A stretch of DNA of 64,000 bases from Microbacterium ulmi (GTDB lineage Bacteria > Actinomycetota > Actinomycetes > Actinomycetales > Microbacteriaceae). Positions 27,129 to 35,647 of this stretch are shown in pieces (position 1 is the stretch's first letter; each line of letters opens with the position of its first letter). The notes under the pieces are model-generated. The model searched no databases, was not told where the DNA came from, and saw only the letters and a program-made list of their open reading frames with translations. The stretch is from positions 1,857,152 through 1,921,151 of the forward strand of contig NZ_JAAOZF010000001.1 of NCBI RefSeq assembly GCF_011759705.1, given 5' to 3'. The translations under genes and the position numbers were made by a program.

Positions 27129-28488
27129 TCGGGCGCCGTGGGAGACGCCGCGCGACGCCGGGCTCCTGTCGCCCGTGACGGCCGGCGCGGGGGATGCGGC
27201 ATCCGATCGAGCCGTCGTCGAGCACCTCGCGGGCGCCGAGCTCGCGCTCCTGCGGGCGTTCGTCGCGGCGGGGCTCGCGCCCGCGCACGTGCGGGATGCC
27301 GCGTACCGCGCCGCCGCGGGGCCGTGGTACGGGATCGATCTCGCCGCGCTCGCGCACGCGTCGGTCGAGGGGGGCAACCCCGTCCTGCCGTTCCTGCCGC
27401 TGCTCCGGGAGCGGCTTGCGCGGATCGACCCGGATGCCGCGACCTGGGTGCACCGCGGCGCGACGAGCCAGGACATCCTCGACACGGCGCTCATGTCGCT
27501 CGGCACGTCGGTGGCCGGCGCCGTGGGAACGGAGCTGCGCTGGGCCGCCTCGTCGCTCGTCGCGCTCGCCGAGGCCCATCGCGACGACCCCGCCGTCGCC
27601 CGGACGCTCACGCAGCACGCCGTCCCGACGACCCTGGGCCTGAAGGCCGCGACCTGGCTGCGCGCGGTCCTGCACGCACGGCGACGGCTGGCCGAGGCAT
27701 CCGCCCGCCTTCCCGCGCAGCTCGGCGGCGCGGGCGGCACGCTCGCGTCGTTCGTCGCGCTGTTCGGAGCGGACGCGGCGGCGCGACTGCCGGCGCTGTA
27801 CGCGCACGAGCTCGGGCTGCAGGCTCCGGACGCCCCGTGGCACACCGACCGCTGGCCCGTCACGGAGCTCGGCGACGCGCTCGCGGCCGTCGTCGCGGCC
27901 GCGGGCATGGTCGCAAGCGACGTCGCACAGCTCGCCCGCACCGAGGTGGGTGAGGCCGCCGTGGCCGCGGGCGGCGGGTCGAGCGCGATGCCGCAGAAGC
28001 AGAATCCCGTGGACGCCGTCCTCGTGCGCTCCGCCGCGCTGCGGGCCCCGGGCCTCGCGGCGCAGCTGCACCTCGCCGCCGGGCTCGCCGTCGACGAGCG
28101 CCCGGACGGCGCCTGGCATGCCGAGTGGCCGGCGCTGCAGGAGCTCATGCGGCTCGCCCTCGGGGCGTCGGCCGCGGTCGCGCGCCTCGCGCGGGGGCTG
28201 ACGCTCGACGCCGACCGCGCGCGCGCGAACCTCGGGCTCACGGGCGGGCTCGTCGTGAGCGAGCGGCTCTCCATCGTGCTCGTCCCCCTCATCGGGAGGG
28301 ACCGGTTCGACGCGCTCGTCGCGGACGCCGTCGCCGGCGCCGATCTGAGGGACCTCGTCCGGGCGCTGCCGGAGGCGTCGGGGCTCGATCTCGCCGATCT
28401 CCTCGACCCGACCGCCTACGCGGGCCTGTCGGGCGTGCTCGTCGAGCAGGCCGTGCGGAGGGCGCGGCAGGACGGCATCCGCCCGTGA
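27118..28488 (+). CDS. pcaB: 3-carboxy-cis,cis-muconate cycloisomerase
   Basis: 456-residue member of the fumarase/aspartase superfamily. It carries the signature GSSAMPQKQNP (residues 287-297), conserved VHRGATSQDILDT (111-123) and LTQHAVPTTLG (163-173). It cyclises carboxymuconate to gamma-carboxymuconolactone. The start is TTG 27118, inside the end of pcaG, with GGAG ten bases upstream. The stop overlaps pcaD (GTGA). Confidence 0.95.
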   Translation: MSSDRAPWETPRDAGLLSPVTAGAGDAASDRAVVEHLAGAELALLRAFVAAGLAPAHVRDAAYRAAAGPWYGIDLAALAHASVEGGNPVLPFLPLLRERLARIDPDAATWVHRGATSQDILDTALMSLGTSVAGAVGTELRWAASSLVALAEAHRDDPAVARTLTQHAVPTTLGLKAATWLRAVLHARRRLAEASARLPAQLGGAGGTLASFVALFGADAAARLPALYAHELGLQAPDAPWHTDRWPVTELGDALAAVVAAAGMVASDVAQLARTEVGEAAVAAGGGSSAMPQKQNPVDAVLVRSAALRAPGLAAQLHLAAGLAVDERPDGAWHAEWPALQELMRLALGASAAVARLARGLTLDADRARANLGLTGGLVVSERLSIVLVPLIGRDRFDALVADAVAGADLRDLVRALPEASGLDLADLLDPTAYAGLSGVLVEQAVRRARQDGIRP

Positions 28489-29273
28489 CCGTCCCCGCCA
28501 TCGCCGTGACCGAGCCCGTCGGGGCGGCACGCGGGCCGCTCGTGCTGCTCGGCCCGTCGCTGGGCACGTCGACGATCCTGTGGGGGAAGGTCGTGCCGCT
28601 CCTCGCCGAGAGGTGCCGCGTGGCGGCATGGGACCTCCCGGGGCACGGGGCGTCGCCGCCGGTGAGCGCTCCGTTCACGGTGGGCGAGCTCGCGGACGCC
28701 GTCGCCGCGGCCGCCGCCGGTCTCGGCGCAGACCGCGTCCGCTACGCCGGCGTGTCGCTCGGCGGCGCCACGGGACTCGAGCTCATGCTGCGGCATCCGG
28801 CCCTCGTCTCGGCCGCCGCGGTCATCGCGTCGGGGGCGCAGCTCGGCGATCCCGCGTCGTGGGCCGAGCGCGCCGCGAAGGTGCGCGTCGTCAGCACCTC
28901 CAGCGTCATCATCGCGTCGGCGCAGCGCTGGTTCGCGCCCGAGTCGATCCAGCGCGAGCCGGAGCTGGCGGGAAGGCTCCTGCACGCGCTGCAGGACGCC
29001 GACGACGAGAGCTATGCGCTGTGCTGCGAGGCGCTCGCCGCTTTCGATGTCCGGGACCGGCTCGGCGAGATCGAGCCGCCGACGCTCGCCCTGTGGGGGC
29101 AGTACGACGAGGTCGCCCCCGAGGCGAAGTCCGCACAGATCGCGGCGGGCGTCCGGCGCGGCGCCGTCGGGTGCATCGCAGGGGCGTCGCATCTGCCGCC
29201 CGCCGAGCAGCCGCAGGCCGTCGCCGACGCGCTGCTCGCGTTCTTCGACTCCAAGGAGAGGACCACACCATGA
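28485..29273 (+). CDS. pcaD: 3-oxoadipate enol-lactonase
   Basis: 262-residue alpha/beta hydrolase. The nucleophile is Ser91 in YAGVSLGGATG; acid and base are in WGQYDEVAP and GASHLPPAEQP. The oxyanion-hole segment is LLGPSLGTSTILW, typical of PcaD. It hydrolyses beta-ketoadipate enol-lactone. GTG 28485 overlaps the pcaB stop. In some actinobacteria pcaD and pcaC are fused (pcaL); here they are separate but overlap by four bases. Confidence 0.94.
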   Translation: MTVPAIAVTEPVGAARGPLVLLGPSLGTSTILWGKVVPLLAERCRVAAWDLPGHGASPPVSAPFTVGELADAVAAAAAGLGADRVRYAGVSLGGATGLELMLRHPALVSAAAVIASGAQLGDPASWAERAAKVRVVSTSSVIIASAQRWFAPESIQREPELAGRLLHALQDADDESYALCCEALAAFDVRDRLGEIEPPTLALWGQYDEVAPEAKSAQIAAGVRRGAVGCIAGASHLPPAEQPQAVADALLAFFDSKERTTP

Positions 29274-29665
29274 CCACGAACGAAGGCCTGTCCGATGCCG
29301 AGCGCTGGGAGCAGGGGATGTCGCTGCGGCGGGTCGTGCTCGGCGGCGAGCACGTCGACAGCTCGATCGCGGAGACGACAGACCTGACCGCGGACTTCCA
29401 GGACTTCATCACACGGGTCGCGTGGGGGGACGTCTGGTCCAGGCCCGGGCTCGACAGGAGGTCGCGCTCCATCGCCGTCCTGTCGTCGCTCATCGCACTC
29501 GGCCACCACGACGAGCTCGCCATGCATCTGCGCGCCGCGCTGCGCAACGGCCTCTCGGCGGGGGAGATCACGGAGGTCATCCTGCAGTCGGCGGTCTATG
29601 CGGGCCTGCCGGCCGCGAACTCGGCGTTCCGCATCGCGAACGAGGTGCTCCGCGAGGACGACTGA
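29270..29665 (+). CDS. pcaC: 4-carboxymuconolactone decarboxylase
   Basis: 131-residue all-helical AhpD-like protein. It carries VLGGEHVDSSI near residue 23 and the conserved core SRSIAVLSSLIALGHHDELA through RAALRNGLSAGEITEVILQ. It decarboxylates carboxymuconolactone to the enol-lactone. AGGAGAGG lies upstream of ATG 29270, which overlaps the pcaD stop. Last gene of the operon; it supplies beta-ketoadipate for pcaIJF at 52.6 kb. Confidence 0.95.
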   Translation: MTTNEGLSDAERWEQGMSLRRVVLGGEHVDSSIAETTDLTADFQDFITRVAWGDVWSRPGLDRRSRSIAVLSSLIALGHHDELAMHLRAALRNGLSAGEITEVILQSAVYAGLPAANSAFRIANEVLREDD

Positions 29666-29880
29666 GCGCGGCGCGAGCCCCCGCGGCGCGGTGCGCTCGA
29701 CGCCGGCGGGGCCGAGCGGGAGCTCATGCCGTGGGGGACCTCGCCGAGGGGATCCGGGCGCCGGGAGCCGGCAGCGCACGACCACGCGGATCGGATCGGC
29801 CAGGCGTCCGCGCGGTGCCGCGGCGACCGCACATCCGTGCACGACGGTTGCGGCGGGCCGTCCACGGCAGCACGATGATG

Positions 29881-29894
29881 TGAATCATGATTCA
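29881..29894. promoter_or_regulatory. Perfect 14-bp palindrome TGAATCATGATTCA upstream of cupin gene
   Basis: A perfect 14-bp inverted repeat lies 60 bp before the cupin start, in the 288-bp gap after pcaC (which otherwise has no gene). Its arms, TGAAT and ATTCA, are the same as those of the TACGTA-centred sites at 30402 and 43967, but its centre is CATG. It is probably an operator. Confidence 0.6.
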
Positions 29895-29953
29895 GTCGAC
29901 CGGCGCGGTCGGCCACCTCGCGGCGATCGCCGCGTCGCTGAGAAGGGACTCAC

Positions 29954-30364
29954 ATGCCGACGGTGATCAAGTTCGACGAGATCGAGGTCCTGGACAGAGG
30001 CGGAGCGGTCAGGACCTGGCCCCTCATCACGTCGCACTCGACGGGCGGCGCGGCCAAGGTCGCGACGGGGATGAGCGTCTATCCGGTCGGCGCGGGGGCG
30101 CCGCTGCACGCGCACAACTGCGACGAGCAGGTGCTGATCCTCGAGGGGGATGGGTTCGTCGAGGTCGAGGGCGAGCGCACGTCGCTGACGCAGTGGGACA
30201 CCGCGTACGTCGAGGCGGGAACGTTCCACCGCTACCACAACACGGGCGAGGTCCCGATGAAGATCCTCTGGATCTACAACCGTCCCGACGTGACGCGCAC
30301 GTTCGCCGACACCGGCATCACGGTCGAGCACCTCACGCCCGAGGACCAGATGGGGGGCCGCTGA
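29954..30364 (+). CDS. Cupin-domain protein
   Basis: 136-residue single-domain cupin. The first motif with metal ligands is APLHAHNCDEQVLILEGDG (two His and a Glu), the second is GTFHRYHNTGEVP. It may be a small metal-dependent isomerase, dioxygenase or ligand-binding protein; the fold alone does not tell. AAGGGA precedes ATG 29954. It opens the 30-52 kb catabolic island and sits behind a palindromic operator. Confidence 0.82.
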   Translation: MPTVIKFDEIEVLDRGGAVRTWPLITSHSTGGAAKVATGMSVYPVGAGAPLHAHNCDEQVLILEGDGFVEVEGERTSLTQWDTAYVEAGTFHRYHNTGEVPMKILWIYNRPDVTRTFADTGITVEHLTPEDQMGGR

Positions 30365-30393
30365 CCGGGGTATCGCGACGAGGAGCCGAGCCG

Positions 30394-30414
30394 CTATCCT
30401 CTGAATACGTATTC
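30394..30414 (+). promoter_or_regulatory. Promoter -10 TATCCT with TACGTA-centred operator, upstream of MFS gene
   Basis: TATCCT (30395-30400) is followed at once by the perfect 12-bp palindrome GAATACGTATTC (30403-30414). The same order of -10 box then palindrome recurs at 31824 and 43960. The operator covers the expected transcription start, so a repressor is likely. No clear -35 box was found. Confidence 0.6.
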
Positions 30415-30443
30415 GGCGTGAATCGCCCGCGGACGACGAGAGG

Positions 30444-30587
30444 ATGGCGAGGATGCCACACGAGCCGGATCTCAGCCCACGCGCACTCTCCGCGCCGCGG
30501 TGCGCCGTCCGCGTGACCGCGGCGCCGCATCACGATGGCGCCGGCGGCGCGCCGGTCGGCTGGCTCGCGCCGGTCGAAGAGAGGTGA
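30444..30587 (+). CDS. Possible 47-residue leader ORF coupled to MFS gene
   Basis: A short frame from ATG 30444 (preceded by GACGAGAGG) ends in a TGA that overlaps the MFS GTG start (GTGA at 30584). Its product is proline-, arginine- and alanine-rich with no recognised domain. It lies between the TACGTA operator and the MFS gene, so it would be on the same transcript. It may be a translated leader that feeds ribosomes to the MFS start, or chance. Confidence 0.3.
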   Translation: MARMPHEPDLSPRALSAPRCAVRVTAAPHHDGAGGAPVGWLAPVEER

Positions 30588-31765
30588 ACCCGCCCGCGCA
30601 CCGTCCGGGCGAGTCCGGCTATCGACGACTGGTCGCGGCGCTGTTCTTCGCGGGCTTCGCGACGTTCGCCCAGAACTATGACGCGCAGGCAGTCCTCCCG
30701 CAGCTCGTCGAGGAGTACGGCGTCTCTCCGGCGACCGCCGCGCTGACGGTGTCGGCGACGACGCTCGGCATCGCCGTCGCCGTGTTGCCCTGGTCGCACA
30801 TCGCCGACCGCGTAGGGCGCGTGCGGACGATGAAGGTGTCGATCCTGAGCGCGTCGGTCATCGGCCTGATGACGCCCTTGGCGCCGACCTTCGAGGCCCT
30901 CATCGCGTTGCGGTTCGCGCTCGGCTGCGTGCTCGCGGCGCTGCCGGCGATCGCGATGGCCTATCTCGCGGAAGAGATCGACCGGGCCCACATCACGGCG
31001 ACGGCGAGCACGTTCGTGGCGGGCAACTCCATCGGAGGGCTCATCGGACGCGTTCTCGCGGGGACGATCGGCGAGGCATACGGCTGGCACGCGGGCATCG
31101 GCGCCGTCGCCGTCCTCACGCTGATCTCAGGGATCGTCTTCGTCTTCGTCGTCCCCGCGCCGCGTGGGTTCACCCCTGCGCCGCTGACTGTGCGGCAGCT
31201 CACGCGCCGCGTGATCGTGAACCTCGCGAACCCCCGGCTGCGCAGCCTGTACGTGCAGGGGCTGCTGTTCATGGGAGCCATCACGTCGATGTACAACTAC
31301 GTGGGCTTCCGCCTGCAGACGCCGCCGCTGGACGTCTCGCCCCGCGCGACGAACTACGTCTTCGTCGTCTTCGCCCTCGGCGCCGTCGCGACCGCGGTCT
31401 CCGGCAGGTTCGCGGCACGCGTCGGCAGGAGGCGCGTCATCCTCATGGGCCATGCGCTCCTGCTCGTGGGAGCGCTCCTCACCCTCTGCGACGGCGTCGC
31501 CTGGGTCGTCGTCGGGCTCGCGCTGTTCACGATCGGGACGTTCTCCGGCCACGCGATGGCGTCGGGTCTGGTCGGACAGGTCGCGGAGTCGGGCCGGGCG
31601 CAGGCGACGGCGCTCTATCAGCTGCTCTCGCAGACTGGGTCGGCCACGATCGGATGGCTGCTGGGGGTCGTCTTCGGCGCCGTGGGCTGGGGCGGCGTGG
31701 TCTTCGCGCTCGCGGCCTGCGCCGTCGCCGCGGCACTGGCCCTTCGCCCGCTGGGTCGCGTCTAG
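30584..31765 (+). CDS. MFS transporter (drug/metabolite porter type)
   Basis: 393-residue major facilitator with twelve hydrophobic spans. The loop between spans 2 and 3 carries the MFS signature HIADRVGRVRTMKVS; a second copy after span 8 reads GRFAARVGRRRVILMG. GTG 30584 leaves a 20-residue cytoplasmic tail, normal for the family. It probably imports an organic acid or exports a product of the island; the substrate is unknown. Confidence 0.88.
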   Translation: MNPPAHRPGESGYRRLVAALFFAGFATFAQNYDAQAVLPQLVEEYGVSPATAALTVSATTLGIAVAVLPWSHIADRVGRVRTMKVSILSASVIGLMTPLAPTFEALIALRFALGCVLAALPAIAMAYLAEEIDRAHITATASTFVAGNSIGGLIGRVLAGTIGEAYGWHAGIGAVAVLTLISGIVFVFVVPAPRGFTPAPLTVRQLTRRVIVNLANPRLRSLYVQGLLFMGAITSMYNYVGFRLQTPPLDVSPRATNYVFVVFALGAVATAVSGRFAARVGRRRVILMGHALLLVGALLTLCDGVAWVVVGLALFTIGTFSGHAMASGLVGQVAESGRAQATALYQLLSQTGSATIGWLLGVVFGAVGWGGVVFALAACAVAAALALRPLGRV

Positions 31766-31823
31766 GCTCCCCGGCATCCGAGACCGCTCGTCATCGGAGG
31801 TGCGCGGAGGGGTCGGGATCAGG

Positions 31824-31842
31824 TATCCTGCATACGTATTCG
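31824..31842 (+). promoter_or_regulatory. Promoter -10 TATCCT with TACGTA-centred operator, upstream of CoA-transferase gene
   Basis: TATCCT (31824-31829) followed by GCATACGTATTCG (31830-31842), with the perfect core ATACGTAT at 31832-31839. The spacing and sequence closely repeat the element at 30394. It lies 46 bp upstream of the CoA-transferase start. Confidence 0.6.
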
Positions 31843-31887
31843 TAAACGGGATGACTCGTTGCAACGGGGCAGAGGAGAGTCGCAGGA

Positions 31888-33117
31888 ATGGCAACCACCG
31901 CCAACTCGCAGAACACCGACAGGCCGATCGGCCCACTCGCGGGGATCGTCGTCCTCGACCTGACGCGGGTCTTCTCCGGGCCCTTCGCCGCTCAGCTGCT
32001 GGGCGACCTCGGCGCGGACGTGATCAAGGTGGAGCGCCTCGGCCGCGGCGACGAGAGCCGTGACTACGGCGTCGACGAGGGCGAGGTCGGCCCGGGCGCC
32101 CCGTTCCTCGCGCACAACCGGAACAAGCGGAGCATCGCCATCGACGCGAAGTCGACGGAAGGCCGCGACGTCATCAGGAGGCTCGCCGCCCGCGCCGACA
32201 TCCTGCTGCACAACTTCCGTGTCGGCGTCATGGAGCGGCTGGGCCTGTCCTACGAGGAGCTGTCGCGCGAGAACCCCGGACTCATCTATGCCTCGATCTC
32301 GGGGTTCGGCTCGAAGGGACGCATGGCGAGGCGCGCCGCGAACGATCTGTCCATCCAGTCGTTCAGCGGACTTCTCGCGATCACGGGTGAGGCCGACGGG
32401 GGGCCCGTGCGCAATCCCTCGTCCGTCGCCGATCTCACGGCGGGAATGTACGCGACCGTCGGCGTGCTCGCCGCCCTCCACCATCGCGACGTGACGGGCA
32501 GGGGCCAGCAGGTCGCGACATCGATGCTCGGCGGGCAGCTGAACTACATCAACCACTTCCTCACGGACTACTGGCTCACGGGGCGTCTCCCTGGGCGCTG
32601 GGGCACCGCGAACCGGCTCGGCCTGCCCAACGAGGCATTCCCGACATCGGACGGCTGGGTGTGCATCACCTCGGCGAACGACGACATGTGGCACCGCTGC
32701 GCCGCCGGCCTCGGCATCCCCGAGGCGGGGACGGACCCGCGGTTCGCGACGCTCAAGGATCGCTACGCCAACCGGACGGACCTCGTCGAGCTGCTGAGGT
32801 CCACGACCGTCCGGTTCACGTCTGCGGAAGTCCTCGAGCGGATGGAGAAGGCCGGGGTCCCGTGCGTGCCCGTCAACGACATCCCCGACATCGCGAGCGA
32901 TCCCATCCTCGAGGAGATCGATGCGTATGTGGACATGCCGGCTCCCGGAGGGCGCGTCGCGCGGCTCATCCAGACGCCCCTCGAGTTCTCCGACACGCCC
33001 GTCACCGCGCGGCTCGCCCCGCCTGCGCTCGCCGCGCACACGGACGCCGTGCTGGCCGAGGCCGGATACGACGAGCAGGCCGTCCAGGAGCTCCGCGCCG
33101 TCGGGGCGATCGCCTGA
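31888..33117 (+). CDS. CaiB/BaiF-family (class III) CoA-transferase
   Basis: 409-residue acyl-CoA transferase. Family marks: GIVVLDLTRVFSGPFAAQLL at the N-terminus, GADVIKVERLGRGDESR, LAHNRNKRSIAID, and the catalytic aspartate Asp182 in SVADLTAGMYATVG. It moves CoA between organic acids, probably activating the island's substrate. It starts a run of genes through at least the thioesterase-like gene at 34773. A TACGTA operator lies upstream. Substrate not predictable; mesaconate-, citramalate- or benzylsuccinate-type acids are family precedents. Confidence 0.93.
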   Translation: MATTANSQNTDRPIGPLAGIVVLDLTRVFSGPFAAQLLGDLGADVIKVERLGRGDESRDYGVDEGEVGPGAPFLAHNRNKRSIAIDAKSTEGRDVIRRLAARADILLHNFRVGVMERLGLSYEELSRENPGLIYASISGFGSKGRMARRAANDLSIQSFSGLLAITGEADGGPVRNPSSVADLTAGMYATVGVLAALHHRDVTGRGQQVATSMLGGQLNYINHFLTDYWLTGRLPGRWGTANRLGLPNEAFPTSDGWVCITSANDDMWHRCAAGLGIPEAGTDPRFATLKDRYANRTDLVELLRSTTVRFTSAEVLERMEKAGVPCVPVNDIPDIASDPILEEIDAYVDMPAPGGRVARLIQTPLEFSDTPVTARLAPPALAAHTDAVLAEAGYDEQAVQELRAVGAIA

Positions 33118-33148
33118 CCCGCAGCGGACCGAACGAAGGGAGAGCGAA

Positions 33149-33871
33149 GTGCTCAAGGACTATGTCGTCGCGATCACGGGAGCCAGTGCAGGCATCGGTG
33201 CCGCCACAGCGAGAGAGCTCGCGGGTCTCGGCGCCCGCGTCGTGCTCGGCGCACGCAGGATCGATCGGCTCGCCGAGCTCGTCGCCGAGCTCGGCGAGGA
33301 TCGCGCGCTGGCCGTCGAGATGGACGTGCGCAACCCCGCCGACGCCGAGCGACTCGTGCAGGCGGCCGTCGACAGGTTCGGCCGGCTGGACGGCCTCGTC
33401 GCGAACGCGGGGATCGGCTACTACGGCAGCATCCTCGACCACGACGACGAGACGCTGGGCGAGATGCTCGAGGTCAACGTCGCCGGGACGGTCTGGCCCG
33501 TGCGCGCCGCGGTGCGGCGCCTGCTCCCGCAGGGCTCAGGGGATGTCGTGATCGTCAGCTCCGTCGCGGGAACGACGGCTCGTGGAAACGAGGCCGTGTA
33601 CGCCGCAACCAAGCACGCGCAGATCGGCCTCGCGCAGGGTCTGGATCGCGAGCTGTTCACGAAGGGCATCCGGGTCACCGCCGTGTGTCCCGGCGGCGTC
33701 GTGACGGAGTTCGCGATGCAGCCGGGCGGAGGCCGCACGTCCACCTCGCCGCAGCTCAAGGACATGCTCCAGGCCGACGACGTCGCGCGCGCGATCGGGT
33801 TCGTCCTGCAGCAGCCGCGTACGATGCGCACACTCATCCACCGGCTGCGCGGCGCCACCGAAGAGGAGTGA
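33149..33871 (+). CDS. Short-chain dehydrogenase/reductase
   Basis: 240-residue classical SDR. Cofactor motif ITGASAGIGAATA (residues 9-21), NAG motif VANAGIG (84-90), catalytic Tyr151 and Lys155 (YAATK). GAAGGGAGAG precedes GTG 33149. The product resembles clavaldehyde-dehydrogenase/YdfG-type oxidoreductases that act on small hydroxy acids or aldehydes. It follows the CoA-transferase by 31 bp, so co-transcription is likely. Confidence 0.9.
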   Translation: MLKDYVVAITGASAGIGAATARELAGLGARVVLGARRIDRLAELVAELGEDRALAVEMDVRNPADAERLVQAAVDRFGRLDGLVANAGIGYYGSILDHDDETLGEMLEVNVAGTVWPVRAAVRRLLPQGSGDVVIVSSVAGTTARGNEAVYAATKHAQIGLAQGLDRELFTKGIRVTAVCPGGVVTEFAMQPGGGRTSTSPQLKDMLQADDVARAIGFVLQQPRTMRTLIHRLRGATEEE

Positions 33872-33875
33872 CGAC

Positions 33876-33920
33876 GTGCCAGGTCCATCCCGCCGATCGC
33901 GTATCCGCGCGGCGGCATGA
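33876..33920 (+). CDS. Possible 14-residue leader peptide coupled to the isomerase gene
   Basis: GTG 33876, preceded by GAGGAG, opens a 14-codon frame whose TGA overlaps the ATG of the hydroxypyruvate-isomerase-like gene (ATGA at 33917). That ATG itself lacks a ribosome binding site, so ribosomes could reach it by reinitiation from this mini-ORF. Speculative. Confidence 0.3.
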   Translation: MPGPSRRSRIRAAA

Positions 33921-34798
33921 TCGACGTCGGGTGGCCGGCCGAGCGACTCAGCGGCAACATCTCGACGCTGTACCGCGCCCTTCCGCTGCGGGAACGGCCG
34001 GACGCCGCAGCGGCGGACGGGTTCGCACACATCGAGACGTGGTGGCCGTTCGCGCCGGACGAGACGCCCTCGTCGGGTGACGTCGAGCGCTTCGGCCTCG
34101 CGGTCGAGCGGGCGGGCGTGCAGGTGGCGAGCCTGGGATTCTCCTCGGGCTCGCGTGCGGACGGAGAGCGGGGTCTGCCTGCGCTGTTCTGCGGGCGCGA
34201 CCGCCTCGGACGGCATGCGCCGATCGCTCTCGACCTCGCCGAGCGTGTGGGGTGCTCGCTCCTGAATCTTCTCTACGGCCGTCGCGACCCACGCGTCGAG
34301 CTCGCCGAGCAGCGCAATCAGGCGGACGACGCCGTCGCGTTCGTCGCCGAGAAGGCGGCCGAGCGTGGCATGCGGGTCATGGTGGAGCCGCTGTCGCGCA
34401 GCGACGGTCCGGGGTACCTCGTGTCGTCGGTCAGCGAGGCGATCGCCGTGTGCGCGTCGGTCGAAGCCAGGTGCGGAGTTCCGATCGGCATCTGCTTCGA
34501 CGTGTTCCAGCTGTACCCGCAGGAGGCCGACCTGGCCGTGTCGGCAGCGCGCGCCCTCCCGTGGATACGGCACGTTCAGCTCGCCGACTGGCCAGGCCGG
34601 CGCCCGCCGGGGACGGGCGAGATCGACATCCCCGCTGTGCTGGCAGCCCTGGGGACCGGTGGATACCGCGGGCTCGTCGGGCTCGAGTACATCCCCGAGG
34701 CGCCGGACCCGTCAGACCCCGCCGCTGCGGCGGCGGACAGAGGCCACATGAACGGCACGAGGAGAAGAGACGATGAAAGAACCCCTGGTGATGGGTGA
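33917..34798 (+). CDS. Hydroxypyruvate isomerase-like TIM-barrel protein
   Basis: 293-residue xylose-isomerase-like TIM barrel of the Hyi/OtnI group. Diagnostic segments are MVEPLSRSDGPGYLV, ICFDVFQLYPQE, HVQLADWPGRRPPGTGEIDI and GLVGLEYIPEA, supplying the expected metal-binding Glu, Asp, His and Glu residues. Likely reactions are hydroxypyruvate/tartronate semialdehyde or 2-oxotetronate/3-oxotetronate isomerisation. The C-terminal 26 bp overlap the next gene, and the last 30 residues are a polar tail beyond the barrel. ATG 33917 has no ribosome binding site of its own. Confidence 0.85.
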   Translation: MIDVGWPAERLSGNISTLYRALPLRERPDAAAADGFAHIETWWPFAPDETPSSGDVERFGLAVERAGVQVASLGFSSGSRADGERGLPALFCGRDRLGRHAPIALDLAERVGCSLLNLLYGRRDPRVELAEQRNQADDAVAFVAEKAAERGMRVMVEPLSRSDGPGYLVSSVSEAIAVCASVEARCGVPIGICFDVFQLYPQEADLAVSAARALPWIRHVQLADWPGRRPPGTGEIDIPAVLAALGTGGYRGLVGLEYIPEAPDPSDPAAAAADRGHMNGTRRRDDERTPGDG

Positions 34799-35603
34799 GT
34801 CCGCGCTCGAGCGCGACTCGAGGCTCCGGCAGGTGGACGACGGCGTGCTCGAAGGCGAGGTCTCGCTGGGCTGGTGCATCGGGGACGCCGCGAACGGCGG
34901 GTATGCCCTCTCGCTCGGACTGCGAGCGCTCGCAGCAGTCCTCCCCCTCCCCGATCCGCTGTCGTCGACGGCGCACTACGTGCGTCCGCTCGCACACGGC
35001 CCCGTGCGTATCGAGGTGGAGACGATGCGGATCGGGCGGACGCTGGCCCGAGGCGTCGCCCGGATGCTTCAGGACGGCGACGAGTGCGTGCGGGTCATCG
35101 CGGTCTTTGGGACCCTTCCGCAGGTCCCGGCCGAGCCGCTCTACGCCGAGCCGTGCGACATCCTTCTCGCTCCGATCGCCGACTGCACACCCCTCGTGCT
35201 GAACACGCCCGGGGGACTGACGGCGCACGTGCGCGCCCGCTTCGACACGCGGTACGACCCGGGTTCGGTGGGGTGGGCGCGGGGCACTCCGACCGGCAGA
35301 CCGGTGCTGTCTGCGTGGGTGCGGGCCGAGGACGGCTCCGAGCCCGACAGGTTCCTTCTGCCTGTCGTGGCGGATGCCCTGCCCTGCACGGCATTCGACC
35401 TGGCCGTCGAGCAGCGCGTGCTCACGGTCGAGCTGACCGTGCACCAGCGTGCCGTGCCGGCGCCGGGGTGGCTCGCGTGCTCGTACCGCTCGAGGCTCGT
35501 CGCCGACGGCTTCATGGAGGAGGACGGCGAGTTCTGGGACTCGACGGGCCGACTCGTGGGGATGTCGCGCCAGCTGGCGATTCTGCCTCGACAGAACCCT
35601 TGA
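34773..35603 (+). CDS. Acyl-CoA thioesterase-like double-hotdog protein
   Basis: 276-residue protein resembling the TesB-like/4HBT_3 thioesterase family. An N-terminal hotdog with GWCIGDAANGGYALSLGLRA is followed by STAHYVRPLAHGPVRIEVET, and a second hotdog begins near residue 175 (GRPVLSAWVRAEDGSE). It probably releases CoA from an intermediate or end product of the island. GAGGAGAAGAGACG precedes ATG 34773, which lies inside the end of the isomerase gene. Last gene before a strong new promoter. Confidence 0.8.
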   Translation: MKEPLVMGESALERDSRLRQVDDGVLEGEVSLGWCIGDAANGGYALSLGLRALAAVLPLPDPLSSTAHYVRPLAHGPVRIEVETMRIGRTLARGVARMLQDGDECVRVIAVFGTLPQVPAEPLYAEPCDILLAPIADCTPLVLNTPGGLTAHVRARFDTRYDPGSVGWARGTPTGRPVLSAWVRAEDGSEPDRFLLPVVADALPCTAFDLAVEQRVLTVELTVHQRAVPAPGWLACSYRSRLVADGFMEEDGEFWDSTGRLVGMSRQLAILPRQNP

Positions 35604-35643
35604 CATGGCCTGTTGACCCACCTACTGTGGGTACGTAACCACA
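35600..35643 (+). promoter_or_regulatory. Near-consensus sigma-70 promoter with overlapping TACGTA-centred operator
   Basis: TTGACA (35600-35605), a 17-base spacer, and TACTGT (35623-35628) make the best -35/-10 pair seen in the window. An 18-bp near-perfect palindrome, TGTGGGTACGTAACCACA (35626-35643; 8 of 9 pairs), covers the -10 end and the start site. It drives the MaoC-cassette/ABC-transporter operon and is very probably under repressor control. Confidence 0.75.
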
Positions 35644-35647
35644 CGGA

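Noticed and set aside
28485-29665. A pcaL fusion (pcaD-pcaC) as in some actinobacteria
   Set aside because: The pcaD frame ends in TGA overlapping a separate pcaC ATG with its own AGGAGAGG site, so they are two coupled genes.
29666-29953. A small gene between pcaC and the cupin gene
   Set aside because: Open frames here have no ribosome binding site, no recognisable domain and Arg/Pro-biased composition; only the 14-bp palindrome stands out.
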